64,000 bases of DNA from Streptomyces pseudogriseolus (GTDB taxonomy: Bacteria > Actinomycetota > Actinomycetes > Streptomycetales > Streptomycetaceae): the NCBI GenBank assembly GCA_002154585.1, contig MUNG01000095.1, positions 1 through 64,000 on the forward strand, read 5' to 3'. Made by a program: the position numbers and the translations under genes. Positions 15,976-25,922 of the stretch are shown in pieces. Every line of letters begins with the position of its first letter. The stretch's first letter is position 1. The notes beneath the pieces were generated by a model. That model did not search any database and had not been told where the DNA came from. It saw only the letters and a list, made by a program, of their open reading frames with translations.

Positions 15976-17505
15976 ATGGAGGGCGTGAGTGACGCCAGCC
16001 TGCCGCCCCTGCCCTCGTCCGACCGCACCGACGCCGCCGCCCGGCTGCGGGAGGCGCTGCTCGGCGCCTCCTTCACCGCCGACGGGCTGCTCGACCTGCT
16101 CGGCGCCCCCGCGTACGCGGCGCTGGCCCGCAGCGAGACCGTCCCCGCGCTCCGCGCCACCCGCGGGGACAGCCCGCTGGAGCTGCTCGTGCGGCTGTTC
16201 CTGCTCCAGCAGCCGGTCCCGCGCGCCGGCCTGGACGCCGTCCTGCCCGTCGACGTGTGCCTGGAGAGCGGGTGGCTGCGGAGTGCGGGCGGCGACGCGC
16301 TCGCGGCGACCGTGGACGTGCGGCCGTACGGCGGGTCCGACGGCGAGGACTGGTTCGTGGTGTCGGACCTCGGGTGCGCGGTCGGCGGCGCCGGGGGCAT
16401 CGGCAGCCGCGACCCGGGCGTGGTGCTCGGCGTCGGCGGCGCGTCCACCACCCTGGCCGGCATCACCGTCCGTACGCCCGTGGGGTCGGCGCTCGACGTC
16501 GGCACCGGGTCCGGCATCCAGGCGCTGCACGCCGCCCGGCACGCCACGCGCGTGACCGCCACCGACGTCAACCCGCGCGCCCTGCACATCACGGCGCTCA
16601 CCCTGGCGCTGTCCGGGGTCCCGGCCGCCGATGTGCGCGAGGGGTCGCTGTTCACCCCGCTGCGGGACGACGAGACGTACGACCTCATCGTGTCCAACCC
16701 GCCGTTCGTCATCTCGCCCGGGGCGCGGCTCACCTACCGCGACGGCGGGATGGGCGGGGACGACCTGTGCCGCACGCTCGTCCAGCAGGCGGGGGCGCGG
16801 CTCAACCCGGGCGGCTACGCGCAGTTCCTCGCCAACTGGCAGCACGTGGCGGGGGAGGACTGGCAGGACCGGCTCCGCTCCTGGGTGCCGCGCGGCTGCG
16901 ACGCGTGGATCGTGCAGCGCGAGGTGCAGGACGTGACGCAGTACGCCGAGCTGTGGCTGCGGGACGCGGGCGACCACCGCGGGGACGAGGCGGAGTACCG
17001 GGCGCGGTACGACGCGTGGCTGGACGAGTTCGAGGCGCGGAAGGTCAGGGCGGTCGGCTTCGGGTGGATCAACCTGCGGCGGTCGGACGCGGCGGTGCCG
17101 TCGGTCACGGTGGAGGAGTGGCCGCACCCGGTGGAGCAGCCGCTCGGCGACACGGTGCGGGCGCACTTCGAGCGGCTGGACCATCTGCGGGCGCATGACG
17201 ATGCGGCGCTGCTCGAGACGTGCTTCGCGCTGGCCGACGAGGTGGTGCAGGAGCAGGTCGGGCTGCCGGGGGCGGAGGATCCTGAGCATGTCGTGCTGCG
17301 GCAGAACCGGGGGATGCGGCGGGCGACCAAGGTGGACACCATCGGGGCGGGGTTCGCCGGGGTGTGCGACGGGAGCATGAGCGCGGGGCGGATTCTGGAT
17401 GCCATTGCGCAGTTGCTGGGGGAGGATCCGGTGCTGTTGCGTGACCGTACGCCGGCTCAGATTCGGTTGTTGGTGGAGCAGGGGTTTCTGAATCCGGTGG
17501 ACTGA
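15976..17505 (+). CDS. SAM-dependent methyltransferase, NPPF family
   Basis: A 509 aa protein with a helical N-terminal region (about 1-150). The central class I methyltransferase fold has motif I LDVGTGSGIQAL, acidic motif II ATDVNPRAL and catalytic VSNPPFVIS. The NPPF tetrad is shared by HemK/PrmC glutamine and RlmG/RsmC-type N-methyltransferases, so the target is probably an amide or amino nitrogen on a protein or RNA. The C-terminal 150 residues are a helical extension without known motifs. ATG 15976 is the likely start. GTG 15985 is the alternative, but the GGAGG between them is too close to serve it. Confidence 0.8.
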   Translation: MEGVSDASLPPLPSSDRTDAAARLREALLGASFTADGLLDLLGAPAYAALARSETVPALRATRGDSPLELLVRLFLLQQPVPRAGLDAVLPVDVCLESGWLRSAGGDALAATVDVRPYGGSDGEDWFVVSDLGCAVGGAGGIGSRDPGVVLGVGGASTTLAGITVRTPVGSALDVGTGSGIQALHAARHATRVTATDVNPRALHITALTLALSGVPAADVREGSLFTPLRDDETYDLIVSNPPFVISPGARLTYRDGGMGGDDLCRTLVQQAGARLNPGGYAQFLANWQHVAGEDWQDRLRSWVPRGCDAWIVQREVQDVTQYAELWLRDAGDHRGDEAEYRARYDAWLDEFEARKVRAVGFGWINLRRSDAAVPSVTVEEWPHPVEQPLGDTVRAHFERLDHLRAHDDAALLETCFALADEVVQEQVGLPGAEDPEHVVLRQNRGMRRATKVDTIGAGFAGVCDGSMSAGRILDAIAQLLGEDPVLLRDRTPAQIRLLVEQGFLNPVD

Positions 17506-17552
17506 GGCGTCCGCGCTGGGCCGGGGGTGGGTGCGTTGCTCGGCGCCTGCGA

Positions 17553-17606
17553 GTGCCTCCCCCGGAGGGGGTACCTCCCAGGCCCTTAAGGCACTGGGGG
17601 AGGCAC
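17553..17606. repeat. Palindromic intergenic repeat, Streptomyces type
   Basis: Arms GTGCCTCCCCC (17553-17563) and GGGGGAGGCAC (17596-17606) flank a partly self-complementary centre. From memory this CTCCCCC...GGGGGAG element is scattered through Streptomyces genomes. It lies 47 bases after the methyltransferase gene and may terminate it. Confidence 0.6.
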
Positions 17607-17798
17607 GATTGCCCGCAGTCAGCGGGCCGCCCGCCCAAGTCGCGAAGATTTTTGTACGTGGCTCGGGCGGGCCCGTTTGTGTCCCCTCGCCGTCCTTCCG
17701 AGCCCCTTCGTTCACCTCTGGTTCGTTCTCTCGCCGCCCGGGCGTGGCAGCGTCCCCAGGAGTCGGCGCTGGGACGGACGAGAGGGGGCGCGGGCGTC

Positions 17799-17996
17799 AT
17801 GGAGAGCGGGCCGGCGATCTACGCGGGGACGGTGTTCTGCCTGTTCGGTGCCGCTTTGCTGGCCTGGACGGTGACCCGCGCGCGGCAGCACCGCCCGGTC
17901 GCCCTCGGTGTGAACCGCGTCGCATCGACCACGGTCGCCGGGACCGTCGCGACCATGTCCCTGGCGCTCGGCGCCTGGTGCTTCACCCGCCTCTGA
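17799..17996 (+). CDS. Small two-helix membrane protein
   Basis: A 65 aa protein with two hydrophobic segments (about 6-25 and 42-62) joined by a basic loop RARQHRPVALGVNR, so both ends are likely outside. GAGGGGG precedes ATG 17799 by about 10 bases. It has no recognised domain. The location just upstream of topA seems conserved in Streptomyces from memory. Confidence 0.6.
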   Translation: MESGPAIYAGTVFCLFGAALLAWTVTRARQHRPVALGVNRVASTTVAGTVATMSLALGAWCFTRL

Positions 17997-18241
17997 GACC
18001 CGTCGGGTTCCGGACGCCCCCGGTAAGCGAAGGATCGCGCTCCGCATAAGGCCGGGCGGAGTCTGGACACTCCGGGCGGCAGGAACGGCGGTAGTCGGGT
18101 TACCGTTCGAGTGGCCGTTGCGGGCTTTTCCCGTTTGACACGGGGGCGGGATGTACCGTCACACTCCGCAGCGTCACCATGACCCGACCCCGGGGAGAAG
18201 CGCCTGGGGAGGCCCGAGCGTCGACGGAGAGAAGAGCGAAG

Positions 18242-21076
18242 TTGTCCCCGACCAGCGAGACCGCGAACGGCGGCCGCCGACTCGTCATCGTCGAGTCGCC
18301 TGCCAAGGCGAAGACGATCAAGGGCTATCTCGGCCCCGGCTACATCGTCGAGGCGAGCGTCGGGCACATTCGCGACCTTCCCAGCGGCGCCGCCGAGGTT
18401 CCGGAGAAGTACACCGGCGAGGTGCGCCGCCTCGGTGTGGACGTCGACCATGACTTCCAGCCGATCTATGTGGTCAACGCGGACAAGAAGGCGCAGGTCA
18501 AGAAGCTCAAGGACCTGCTGAAGGAGTCCGACGAACTCTTCCTCGCCACCGATGAGGACCGCGAGGGCGAGGCCATCGCGTGGCACCTCCAGGAAGTGCT
18601 CAAGCCGAAGATCCCGGTCAAGCGCATGGTGTTCCACGAGATCACCAAGGACGCGATCCGGGAGGCCGTGGCCAACCCGCGCGAGCTCAACCAGAAGCTG
18701 GTGGACGCCCAGGAGACCCGCCGCATCCTCGACCGCCTCTACGGCTACGAGGTCTCGCCGGTCCTGTGGAAGAAGGTCATGCCGAAGCTGTCGGCCGGCC
18801 GCGTCCAGTCCGTGGCGACCCGGCTCGTGGTCGAGCGGGAGCGCGAGCGCATGGCGTTCCGCTCCGCCGAGTACTGGGACCTGACCGGCACCTTCTCCAC
18901 CGGCCGCGCCGGTGACCCGAGCGACCCGTCGACACTGGTCGCGCGGTTGCAGACGGTCGACGGACGCCGGGTCGCGCAGGGCCGCGACTTCGACTCGCTG
19001 GGGCAGCTGAAGGGCGCCAACACCCTCCACCTCGACGAGGCGAACGCCCGCGCGCTCGCCGCCGCCCTCGAGGACGCGCGGTTCGCGGTCCGCTCGGTCG
19101 AGTCCAAGCCGTACCGCCGCTCGCCGTACGCGCCGTTCCGTACGACGACGCTGCAGCAGGAGGCGAGCCGCAAGCTCGGCTTCGGCGCGAAGGCCACGAT
19201 GCAGGTCGCGCAGAAGCTGTACGAGAACGGCTACATCACTTACATGCGTACGGACTCGACGACCCTGAGCGAGACGGCGGTCGCCGCCGCCCGCGCCCAG
19301 GTCACGCAGCTGTACGGAGCGGACTACCTGCCGCCGCAGCCGCGCACCTACGCGGGCAAGGTGAAGAACGCGCAGGAGGCGCACGAGGCGATCCGTCCTT
19401 CGGGGGACCGTTTCCGCACGCCCGCCGAGACGGGTCTCACCGGCGACCAGTTCAAGCTCTACGAGCTGATCTGGAAGCGGACCGTCGCCTCGCAGATGAA
19501 GGACGCGACCGGCAACAGCGTGACGGTGAAGATCGGCGGGACGGCCGCCGACGGCCGGGACGTCGAGTTCAGCGCGTCCGGCAAGACGATCACCTTCCAC
19601 GGCTTCCTCAAGGCCTACGTCGAGGGCGCCGACGACCCCAACGCCGAGCTGGACGACCGCGAGCGCCGGCTGCCGCAGGTCGCGGAGGGCGACGCGCTGA
19701 GCGCCGAGGAGATCTCGGTCGACGGGCACGCCACCAAGCCCCCGGCCCGCTACACCGAGGCGTCGCTGGTCAAGGAGCTGGAGGAGCGGGAGATCGGCCG
19801 CCCGTCGACGTACGCGTCGATCATCGGCACGATCCTCGACCGCGGCTACGTGTTCAAGAAGGGCACGGCCCTGGTGCCGTCGTTCCTCTCCTTCGCCGTG
19901 GTCAACCTGCTGGAGAAGCACTTCGGCCGGCTCGTCGACTACGACTTCACGGCGAAGATGGAGGACGACCTCGACCGCATCGCGCGCGGCGAGGCCCGCG
20001 CCGTGCCGTGGCTGAAGCGCTTCTACTTCGGTGAGGGCGAGGGCGCCGGAAACGGCGGCGCGGCCGACGCGGGCAACGGCGACGGGGACCACCTCGGCGG
20101 CCTCAAGGAGCTGGTGACCGACCTGGGCGCGATCGACGCGCGCGAGGTGTCGTCGTTCCCGGTGGGCAACGGCATCGTGCTGCGGGTCGGGCGCTACGGC
20201 CCGTACATCGAGCGCGGCGAGAAGGACACCGAGGAGCACCAGCGCGCCGACATCCCGGCCGACCTGGCGCCCGACGAGCTGACCGTCGAGCTGGCCGAGG
20301 AGCTGCTCGCCAAGCCGAGCGGCGACTTCGAGCTGGGCACCGACCCGGCGACCGGGCACACGATCGTCGCCAAGGACGGCCGCTACGGCCCCTACGTCAC
20401 GGAGGTCCTGCCCGAGGGCACGCCGAAGACCGGCAAGAACGCGGTCAAGCCGCGCACCGCCTCGCTCTTCAAGTCGATGTCCCTGGACACGGTGACGCTC
20501 GACGACGCGCTGAAGCTGATGTCGCTGCCGCGCGTGGTCGGCGTGGACGCCGACGGCCAGGAGATCACCGCGCAGAACGGCCGCTACGGCCCGTACCTGA
20601 AGAAGGGCACGGACTCGCGGTCGCTGCAGTCCGAGGAGCAGCTCTTCACGATCACGCTGGAGGAGGCGCTGGCGATCTATGCCCAGCCCAAGCAGCGCGG
20701 CCGGGCCGCGGCCAAGCCGCCGCTGAAGGAGCTGGGCACCGACCCGGTGAGCGAGAAGCCGGTCGTGGTGAAGGACGGCCGCTTCGGCCCGTACGTCACC
20801 GACGGCGAGACCAACGCGACGCTGCGCTCGGGCGACAGCGTGGAGACGATCACGCCGGAGCGCGGATTCGAGCTGCTGGCGGAGAAGCGCGCCAAGGGTC
20901 CCGCCAAGAAGACGGCGAAGAAGACCGCCAAGAAGGCGACGGCCAAGAAGGCGCCGGCGAAGAAGACGGCGGCGGCCAAGACGGCCGCGGCGAAGAAGAC
21001 CACGGCCGCCAAGAAGACGACGGCGAAGAAGACCGCCGCCAAGAAGACGGCCGCGGCGAACGGCGCGGAGGACTGA
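18242..21076 (+). CDS. topA: DNA topoisomerase I (type IA)
   Basis: A 944 aa enzyme relaxing negative supercoils. The Toprim domain begins RRLVIVESPAKAKTIKGYLG, and its acidic triad lies around TDEDREGEAIAW. The catalytic Tyr is residue 334 in YITYMRTDSTT. The C-terminus lacks zinc-finger cysteines. Instead it has four GR(Y/F)GPY-containing repeats and ends in a Lys/Ala-rich tail (about 885-940), the actinobacterial arrangement known to aid processivity. I chose TTG 18242 because LSPTSETANGG matches the expected N-terminus and a GGAGAGA lies upstream. Two tandem hairpins terminate it. Confidence 0.95.
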   Translation: MSPTSETANGGRRLVIVESPAKAKTIKGYLGPGYIVEASVGHIRDLPSGAAEVPEKYTGEVRRLGVDVDHDFQPIYVVNADKKAQVKKLKDLLKESDELFLATDEDREGEAIAWHLQEVLKPKIPVKRMVFHEITKDAIREAVANPRELNQKLVDAQETRRILDRLYGYEVSPVLWKKVMPKLSAGRVQSVATRLVVERERERMAFRSAEYWDLTGTFSTGRAGDPSDPSTLVARLQTVDGRRVAQGRDFDSLGQLKGANTLHLDEANARALAAALEDARFAVRSVESKPYRRSPYAPFRTTTLQQEASRKLGFGAKATMQVAQKLYENGYITYMRTDSTTLSETAVAAARAQVTQLYGADYLPPQPRTYAGKVKNAQEAHEAIRPSGDRFRTPAETGLTGDQFKLYELIWKRTVASQMKDATGNSVTVKIGGTAADGRDVEFSASGKTITFHGFLKAYVEGADDPNAELDDRERRLPQVAEGDALSAEEISVDGHATKPPARYTEASLVKELEEREIGRPSTYASIIGTILDRGYVFKKGTALVPSFLSFAVVNLLEKHFGRLVDYDFTAKMEDDLDRIARGEARAVPWLKRFYFGEGEGAGNGGAADAGNGDGDHLGGLKELVTDLGAIDAREVSSFPVGNGIVLRVGRYGPYIERGEKDTEEHQRADIPADLAPDELTVELAEELLAKPSGDFELGTDPATGHTIVAKDGRYGPYVTEVLPEGTPKTGKNAVKPRTASLFKSMSLDTVTLDDALKLMSLPRVVGVDADGQEITAQNGRYGPYLKKGTDSRSLQSEEQLFTITLEEALAIYAQPKQRGRAAAKPPLKELGTDPVSEKPVVVKDGRFGPYVTDGETNATLRSGDSVETITPERGFELLAEKRAKGPAKKTAKKTAKKATAKKAPAKKTAAAKTAAAKKTTAAKKTTAKKTAAKKTAAANGAED

Positions 21077-21127
21077 CCGGTCCGGTGACCTTCGTCCCCC
21101 TGACCCTCGTCCCCTGACCCTCGTCCG

Positions 21128-21195
21128 CGAACGCCGGGCTGCACCGGCCGGCGTTCGGAATGCGAACGTCCCGGCACGGTTCTGTGCCGGGACGT
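21128..21195 (+). terminator. Tandem terminators after topA
   Basis: The first hairpin is CGAACGCCGG / CCGGCGTTCG (21128-21157). The second is a perfect 12-bp stem ACGTCCCGGCAC / GTGCCGGGACGT (21166-21195) with a 6-nt loop. Confidence 0.8.
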
Positions 21196-21251
21196 GTGCA
21201 TGTCAGGCGCGTCGGCCCCGGGGTGTCGCCGCGGGCCGATAGGCTGAACGC

Positions 21252-24200
21252 ATGACGCGAGCCGAGCAGCCCACGGCCTCCCCACCGGCCCCCGACGACG
21301 CCCTTGTCGCGGACTCCCGCGAGCGTGCCGTCCGCGCCCTGCTGCGCCGACCGCAGGTGAAACGGTTGTGGAGCGCACAGCTCGTGGGCGGGGTCGGCGA
21401 CGTCCTCGCCCTCCTCGTGCTGGTGCTCCTCGCCCTCCAGGCCTCGGTCGTCGAGCAGGCGTTCGGCGGCGGGTACCGCGGGGCGGCGTTCGCAGTGGCG
21501 ACCGTTTTCGGCGTACGGATCCTCGCGACGCTGCTGTTCGGCGCCGTGCTCCTCGGCCCGCTCACGTCGCTCACCTCGCAGGACGGACCGCTGGACCGCC
21601 GCTGGACCATGGTCGGCGCGGACGGACTGCGCGCCGCCCTGCTGATCGTCGCGCCGCTGTGGATCGACTGGACGCCCGACAACGCCCTGGCGCTCCTCCT
21701 CGTCACCGCGTTCGTGGCCGGGGTCGCCGAGCGTTTCTGGACGGTGTCCCGCGAAGGTGCCGCGCCCGCACTGCTGCCCGCGCCGCCGCCCGAGGGCGCC
21801 AGCATCCGGCCGCTGCCCGACCACCTGGACGCCCTGCGCCGCCTGTCGCTGCGCACCGGCTTCGTGGCGATACCGCTCGCCGCCCTGACGCTCGTCGCCG
21901 CCGCCCTGTGCAACAACCTGCTGGGCACGGGCATCGAGTGGTTCGGCGAGCACCAGGCCGCCCTCGCCTCGTACGTCGCGGCCGGACTGTTCGCCGCGTC
22001 GCTGTCCGTCGTCACCTTCCTCGAACTGCCCGGCGCCCGCACGCCGCGTCCGCGCTCCCCGCTGGAGGGCCTGCGCCGCCCTCGGCACGCCGCCGGACCC
22101 GACAAGGGCCGCACCGGCGCGCTGCCGCTGCTGGTGCTCGCGGGCGCGTCCGTGGCCGGCGCGGTGGCGGCCGCCGTCGCCGTGTCCGTGCTGCACGCCA
22201 AGGACCTGGGCGGCGGGCCCGTCCTGTTCGGCCTGATGGTGGGCGCGCTCACCGGAGGCGTGGTCGTCGGCATCCGCACGGCGCCCGCCCTGCTGCCGTC
22301 GCTCTCCCGGCGGCGGATGCTCGCCCTCACCCTCGCCTTCACGGGCCTCGCGCTGCTCGCCGCCGGACTCGTCCCGGACGTCACCAGCGTGCTGCTGATC
22401 CTCGCGCTGGCCGGCGCCGGCGCGGGCATGGCCGCCAACATCGCGCACGCCCTGCTCGACCAGGAGACCGAGGAGCAGCGCCGGTCCCGGGTCACCGGCC
22501 ACCTGCACGCCGTGGTGCGCGTGTACGTGGGGCTCGGCGCGGTCGTCGCCCCCGTCGTCGCGGCGGCGATCGGCCCGCACCGCCTGGAGAACGGCAAGTT
22601 CGTCTTCGCGCACGGTGGCGCCGCCTTCACGCTCATGCTGGTCGGCGCGCTGCTGCTGCCGGTCGCCGCGCTGGTGCTGGCCAAGGTCGACGACCGCTCC
22701 GGCGTGCCGCTGCGGCAGGACCTGCGGGACGCGCTGCTCGGCGGCGACGACCCCGCCCCCGCGCCCGCCGGCACCGGCTTCTTCATCGCGCTGGAGGGCG
22801 GCGACGGCGCGGGGAAGTCCACCCAGGCCGAGGCCCTCGCCGACTGGATCCGCGCCAAGGGCCACGAGGTCGTCCTCACCCGCGAGCCGGGGGCGACCCC
22901 GGTCGGCAAGCGGCTGCGCTCGATCCTGCTCGACGTCTCCAGCGCCGGCCTGTCGCACCGCGCCGAGGCCCTGCTGTACGCGGCGGACCGCGCCGAGCAC
23001 GTGGACACCGTGGTGCGCCCGGCGCTGGAGCGCGGCGCGGTGGTCATCAGCGACCGGTACATCGACTCCTCCGTCGCCTACCAGGGCGCCGGACGGGACC
23101 TGTCGCCGACCGAGATCGCCCGGATCAACCGCTGGGCCACCGCCGGACTCGTGCCCAACCTGACGGTGCTGCTCGACGTGGCGCCGGAGACGGCGCGCGA
23201 GCGGTTCACCGAGGCGCCGGACCGGCTGGAGTCCGAGCCCGCGGAGTTCCACGCGCGCGTGCGCTCCGGTTTCCTCACCCTGGCCGCCGCCGACCCCGGC
23301 CGCTACCTGGTGGTCGACGCCGGCCAGGAGCCGGAGGCCGTCACCACGGTGATCCGGCACCGGCTCGACCGCGTCCTGCCGCTGTCCGAGGCCGAGATCG
23401 CCGCCCGCGAGGAGGCGCGCCGCAAGGCCGAGGAGGAGGCCCGCCGCAAGGCGGAGGAGGAGGCGGCCCGCAAGGCCGAGGAGGAGCGCCTGGAGCGGGA
23501 GCGCCAGGAGCAGCTCGCCAAGCTGCGCGCCGAGGAGGAGGAGCGCAAGCGGCGCGAACTGGAGGAGGCGCAGCGCCGCGAGGCCGAGCGCCAGGCGGAG
23601 GAGGCCCGGCTGCGCGCCGAGGAGGCCCGCCGCCGCGCCGAGGAGGAGCGTCAGCGGCTGCTCGCCGAGGAGAAGGCGCGCGCCGAGGAGGAGGCGCGCC
23701 GCAAGGCCGAGGAGGAGCGCCGCCGCAAGCAGGCGGAGGAGGAGGCGCGGCTGCGCGCCGAGGCCGAGGCGCAGCGCCTGGAGAAGCAGCGCCAGGCGGA
23801 GGAGGCCCTGCTGCGTGCGGAGCAGGCCCGGCAGCTCGCCGAGCGCGCGGCGGCCGCGGCGGAGGCGGGACCGCGCACCACGACGACCCCGTCCGACCCC
23901 CCGGCCCCGCCCGCCGCGCGCCAGGACGCCGACGAGGCGGTGACCGTGCCGACGCCGGTGGTGACGCCGACGAACGCGACGGGCGGCCCGGTGGACGAGA
24001 CGGCCGTCCTGCCGCGCGTACGGGATGAGCGCGTGCGCGACGAGGACGGCGCGCGGGACTCCGGCCGGCCGGCGCCCGCCGACGCCGAGGTGACGACCGA
24101 GCTGCCCCGGCCGCAGGTGCCGGGCGCGGCGGACGAGACGGCGGTCCTGCCGCCCGTCGTGCCGGGCGCGGCCGACGAGACGGCGGTGCTGCCGCCGGTG

Positions 24201-24446
24201 CGCGGGGGCGAGCCCGGTCCCGCGGGCGGCCCGGAAGGGCCCGACGACCGTACGCGTGAGCTGCCGCAGGTCGACCCCGAGAGCGCCCCGCGCCGCCGGG
24301 AGCGCCCCGACTGGGCGGAGGAGACCCCGCTGGACGACCTGCCGTCGCTGGCCGACGAACTGCTCGGCCCGCACGGCGACCACGGCGACCACGGCGACCA
24401 CGGCGACGACGAGGGCCGCGGCGGCGGACGGTGGCGCCGGCGCTGA
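21252..24446 (+). CDS. tmk: MFS transporter-thymidylate kinase-coiled-coil fusion protein
   Basis: The 1064 aa product has four parts. Residues about 35-490 are an MFS-like membrane domain with some 12 hydrophobic segments. Residues about 510-715 form a complete thymidylate kinase (P-loop EGGDGAGKSTQ, DRYIDSSVAYQGAGRDL, LID region). Residues 712-872 are a charged Glu/Arg/Ala coiled coil. The C-terminus is a Pro/Asp-rich tail with three DETAVLP repeats and HGD repeats at the end. The kinase makes dTDP for DNA synthesis and would here be tethered to the membrane. The same fusion is known in Streptomyces (SCO3542 type). The transport substrate is unknown. It is followed by holB, another replication gene. 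Confidence 0.9.
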   Translation: MTRAEQPTASPPAPDDALVADSRERAVRALLRRPQVKRLWSAQLVGGVGDVLALLVLVLLALQASVVEQAFGGGYRGAAFAVATVFGVRILATLLFGAVLLGPLTSLTSQDGPLDRRWTMVGADGLRAALLIVAPLWIDWTPDNALALLLVTAFVAGVAERFWTVSREGAAPALLPAPPPEGASIRPLPDHLDALRRLSLRTGFVAIPLAALTLVAAALCNNLLGTGIEWFGEHQAALASYVAAGLFAASLSVVTFLELPGARTPRPRSPLEGLRRPRHAAGPDKGRTGALPLLVLAGASVAGAVAAAVAVSVLHAKDLGGGPVLFGLMVGALTGGVVVGIRTAPALLPSLSRRRMLALTLAFTGLALLAAGLVPDVTSVLLILALAGAGAGMAANIAHALLDQETEEQRRSRVTGHLHAVVRVYVGLGAVVAPVVAAAIGPHRLENGKFVFAHGGAAFTLMLVGALLLPVAALVLAKVDDRSGVPLRQDLRDALLGGDDPAPAPAGTGFFIALEGGDGAGKSTQAEALADWIRAKGHEVVLTREPGATPVGKRLRSILLDVSSAGLSHRAEALLYAADRAEHVDTVVRPALERGAVVISDRYIDSSVAYQGAGRDLSPTEIARINRWATAGLVPNLTVLLDVAPETARERFTEAPDRLESEPAEFHARVRSGFLTLAAADPGRYLVVDAGQEPEAVTTVIRHRLDRVLPLSEAEIAAREEARRKAEEEARRKAEEEAARKAEEERLERERQEQLAKLRAEEEERKRRELEEAQRREAERQAEEARLRAEEARRRAEEERQRLLAEEKARAEEEARRKAEEERRRKQAEEEARLRAEAEAQRLEKQRQAEEALLRAEQARQLAERAAAAAEAGPRTTTTPSDPPAPPAARQDADEAVTVPTPVVTPTNATGGPVDETAVLPRVRDERVRDEDGARDSGRPAPADAEVTTELPRPQVPGAADETAVLPPVVPGAADETAVLPPVRGGEPGPAGGPEGPDDRTRELPQVDPESAPRRRERPDWAEETPLDDLPSLADELLGPHGDHGDHGDHGDDEGRGGGRWRRR

Positions 24447-24625
24447 GACGCGGCTGTACGGTGCCGGGCGTGCCCGCGGGTACGCCCGGCACCGCTGTGT
24501 TCGGGGTGCGGGGACAGGCGTGTCGGTGCGGACCCGCACAATGGATCCGGCGCGGCACGGATGCGACGGATACAACTGACGCGACGGACGCGACCGACGG
24601 ATACGACGGAAGGGCGGGCTGACCC

Positions 24626-25831
24626 ATGACCGTGTGGGACGACCTGGTCGGGCAGGAGCGGGTGAGCGAGCAGCTCGCCGCCGCCGCCCGGGACGCCGAC
24701 GCGTTCGTCACCGCCGCGGCGAGCGACGCGCCCCCGCCCGAGGCGTCGCGCATGACGCACGCGTGGCTGTTCACGGGCCCGCCCGGCGCGGGCCGCAACC
24801 AGGCGGCGCGCGCCTTCGCCGCCGCGCTCCAGTGCGTCAGCCCCGACCGGGCCCTGGGCGGCGTCCCCGGCTGCGGCTTCTGCGACGGCTGCCACACCGC
24901 GCTCGTCGGCACCCACGCCGACGTCTCCACGGTGGCCGCGGTCGGCGCGGAGATCCTGGTCAAGGACATGCGCGACACGGTCCGCAAGTCGTTCACCGCC
25001 CCGGCGAACGGCCGCTGGCAGGTGATCCTCGTCGAGGACGCCGAGCGGCTCAACGAGAAGTCCGCCAACGCCGTCCTCAAGGCCGTCGAGGAGCCCGCCC
25101 CCCGCACGGTCTGGCTGCTGTGCGCCCCGTCCGTCGAGGACGTCCTGCCGACGATCCGCTCCCGCTGCCGTCACCTCGTCCTGAGCACGCCGTCGGTGGA
25201 GGCTGTCGCCGACATGCTCGTCCGCCGCGAGGGCATCGAACCGGACGTCGCCGCCGCCGTCGCCCGCGCCACCCAGGGCCACGTCGACCGGGCCCGCCGT
25301 CTGGCCACCGACCCGGCAGCGCGCGCCCGCCGCGCCGCCGTGCTCAAGCTGCCGCTGCGCGTCGAGGACGTCGGCGGGGCGCTGAGAGCCGCCCAGGAAC
25401 TGGTCGACGCGGCCGCCGAGGACGCCAAGCAGCTCGCCGAGGAGATGGACGGCAAGGAGACCGAGGACCTGAAGGCGGCGCTGGGCGCGGCCCAGGGCGG
25501 CCGTCTCCCGCGCGGCACGGCGGGCGCGGTCAAAGACCTGGAGGACATGCAGAAGCGGCGCAGGACGCGCACCCAGCGCGACAGTCTCGACGTCGCCCTG
25601 GCCGACCTCACCAGCTTCTACCGCGACGTCCTCGCCCTCCAGCTCGGCTCCCGCATCGCCCTCGCCAACACCGACGCCGAGGACGCGCTGGAGCGCCTGG
25701 CCCGCGGCAGCACCCCCGAGTCCACGCTGCGCCGGATCGAGGCGATCGCGGCCTGCGGCGAGGCCCTGGACCGCAACGTGGCGCCGTTGCTGGCGGTGGA
25801 GGCGATGACGATGGCGCTCAGAGCGGGCTGA
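24626..25831 (+). CDS. holB: DNA polymerase III subunit delta'
   Basis: A 401 aa clamp-loader subunit of the AAA+ family. The P-loop position reads GPPGAGRNQ, with the catalytic Lys replaced by Asn, so like other delta' proteins it should not hydrolyse ATP. Cysteines in VPGCGFCDGCHT form the zinc-binding module. VEEPAPRTVWLL and a TIRSRC motif match the family. A helical collar follows. ATG 24626 comes after GGAAGGGCGG. The 180-base gap before it contains degenerate GACGGATACGAC-like repeats and no gene. Confidence 0.9.
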   Translation: MTVWDDLVGQERVSEQLAAAARDADAFVTAAASDAPPPEASRMTHAWLFTGPPGAGRNQAARAFAAALQCVSPDRALGGVPGCGFCDGCHTALVGTHADVSTVAAVGAEILVKDMRDTVRKSFTAPANGRWQVILVEDAERLNEKSANAVLKAVEEPAPRTVWLLCAPSVEDVLPTIRSRCRHLVLSTPSVEAVADMLVRREGIEPDVAAAVARATQGHVDRARRLATDPAARARRAAVLKLPLRVEDVGGALRAAQELVDAAAEDAKQLAEEMDGKETEDLKAALGAAQGGRLPRGTAGAVKDLEDMQKRRRTRTQRDSLDVALADLTSFYRDVLALQLGSRIALANTDAEDALERLARGSTPESTLRRIEAIAACGEALDRNVAPLLAVEAMTMALRAG

Positions 25832-25922
25832 ACGGGCCGCACCGGAGAAGTGCTCGTCACTCGTCCGGGGCACGGCGTGTGCGCAGAGCGTCCGCATGGT
25901 CGCTCAGCGTTACGCTCGCGGT

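Noticed and set aside
23386..23866. Glu/Arg/Ala-rich tract as a DNA tandem repeat element
   Set aside because: The periodicity is that of a coded coiled coil with GAGGAG codons, within an intact protein.
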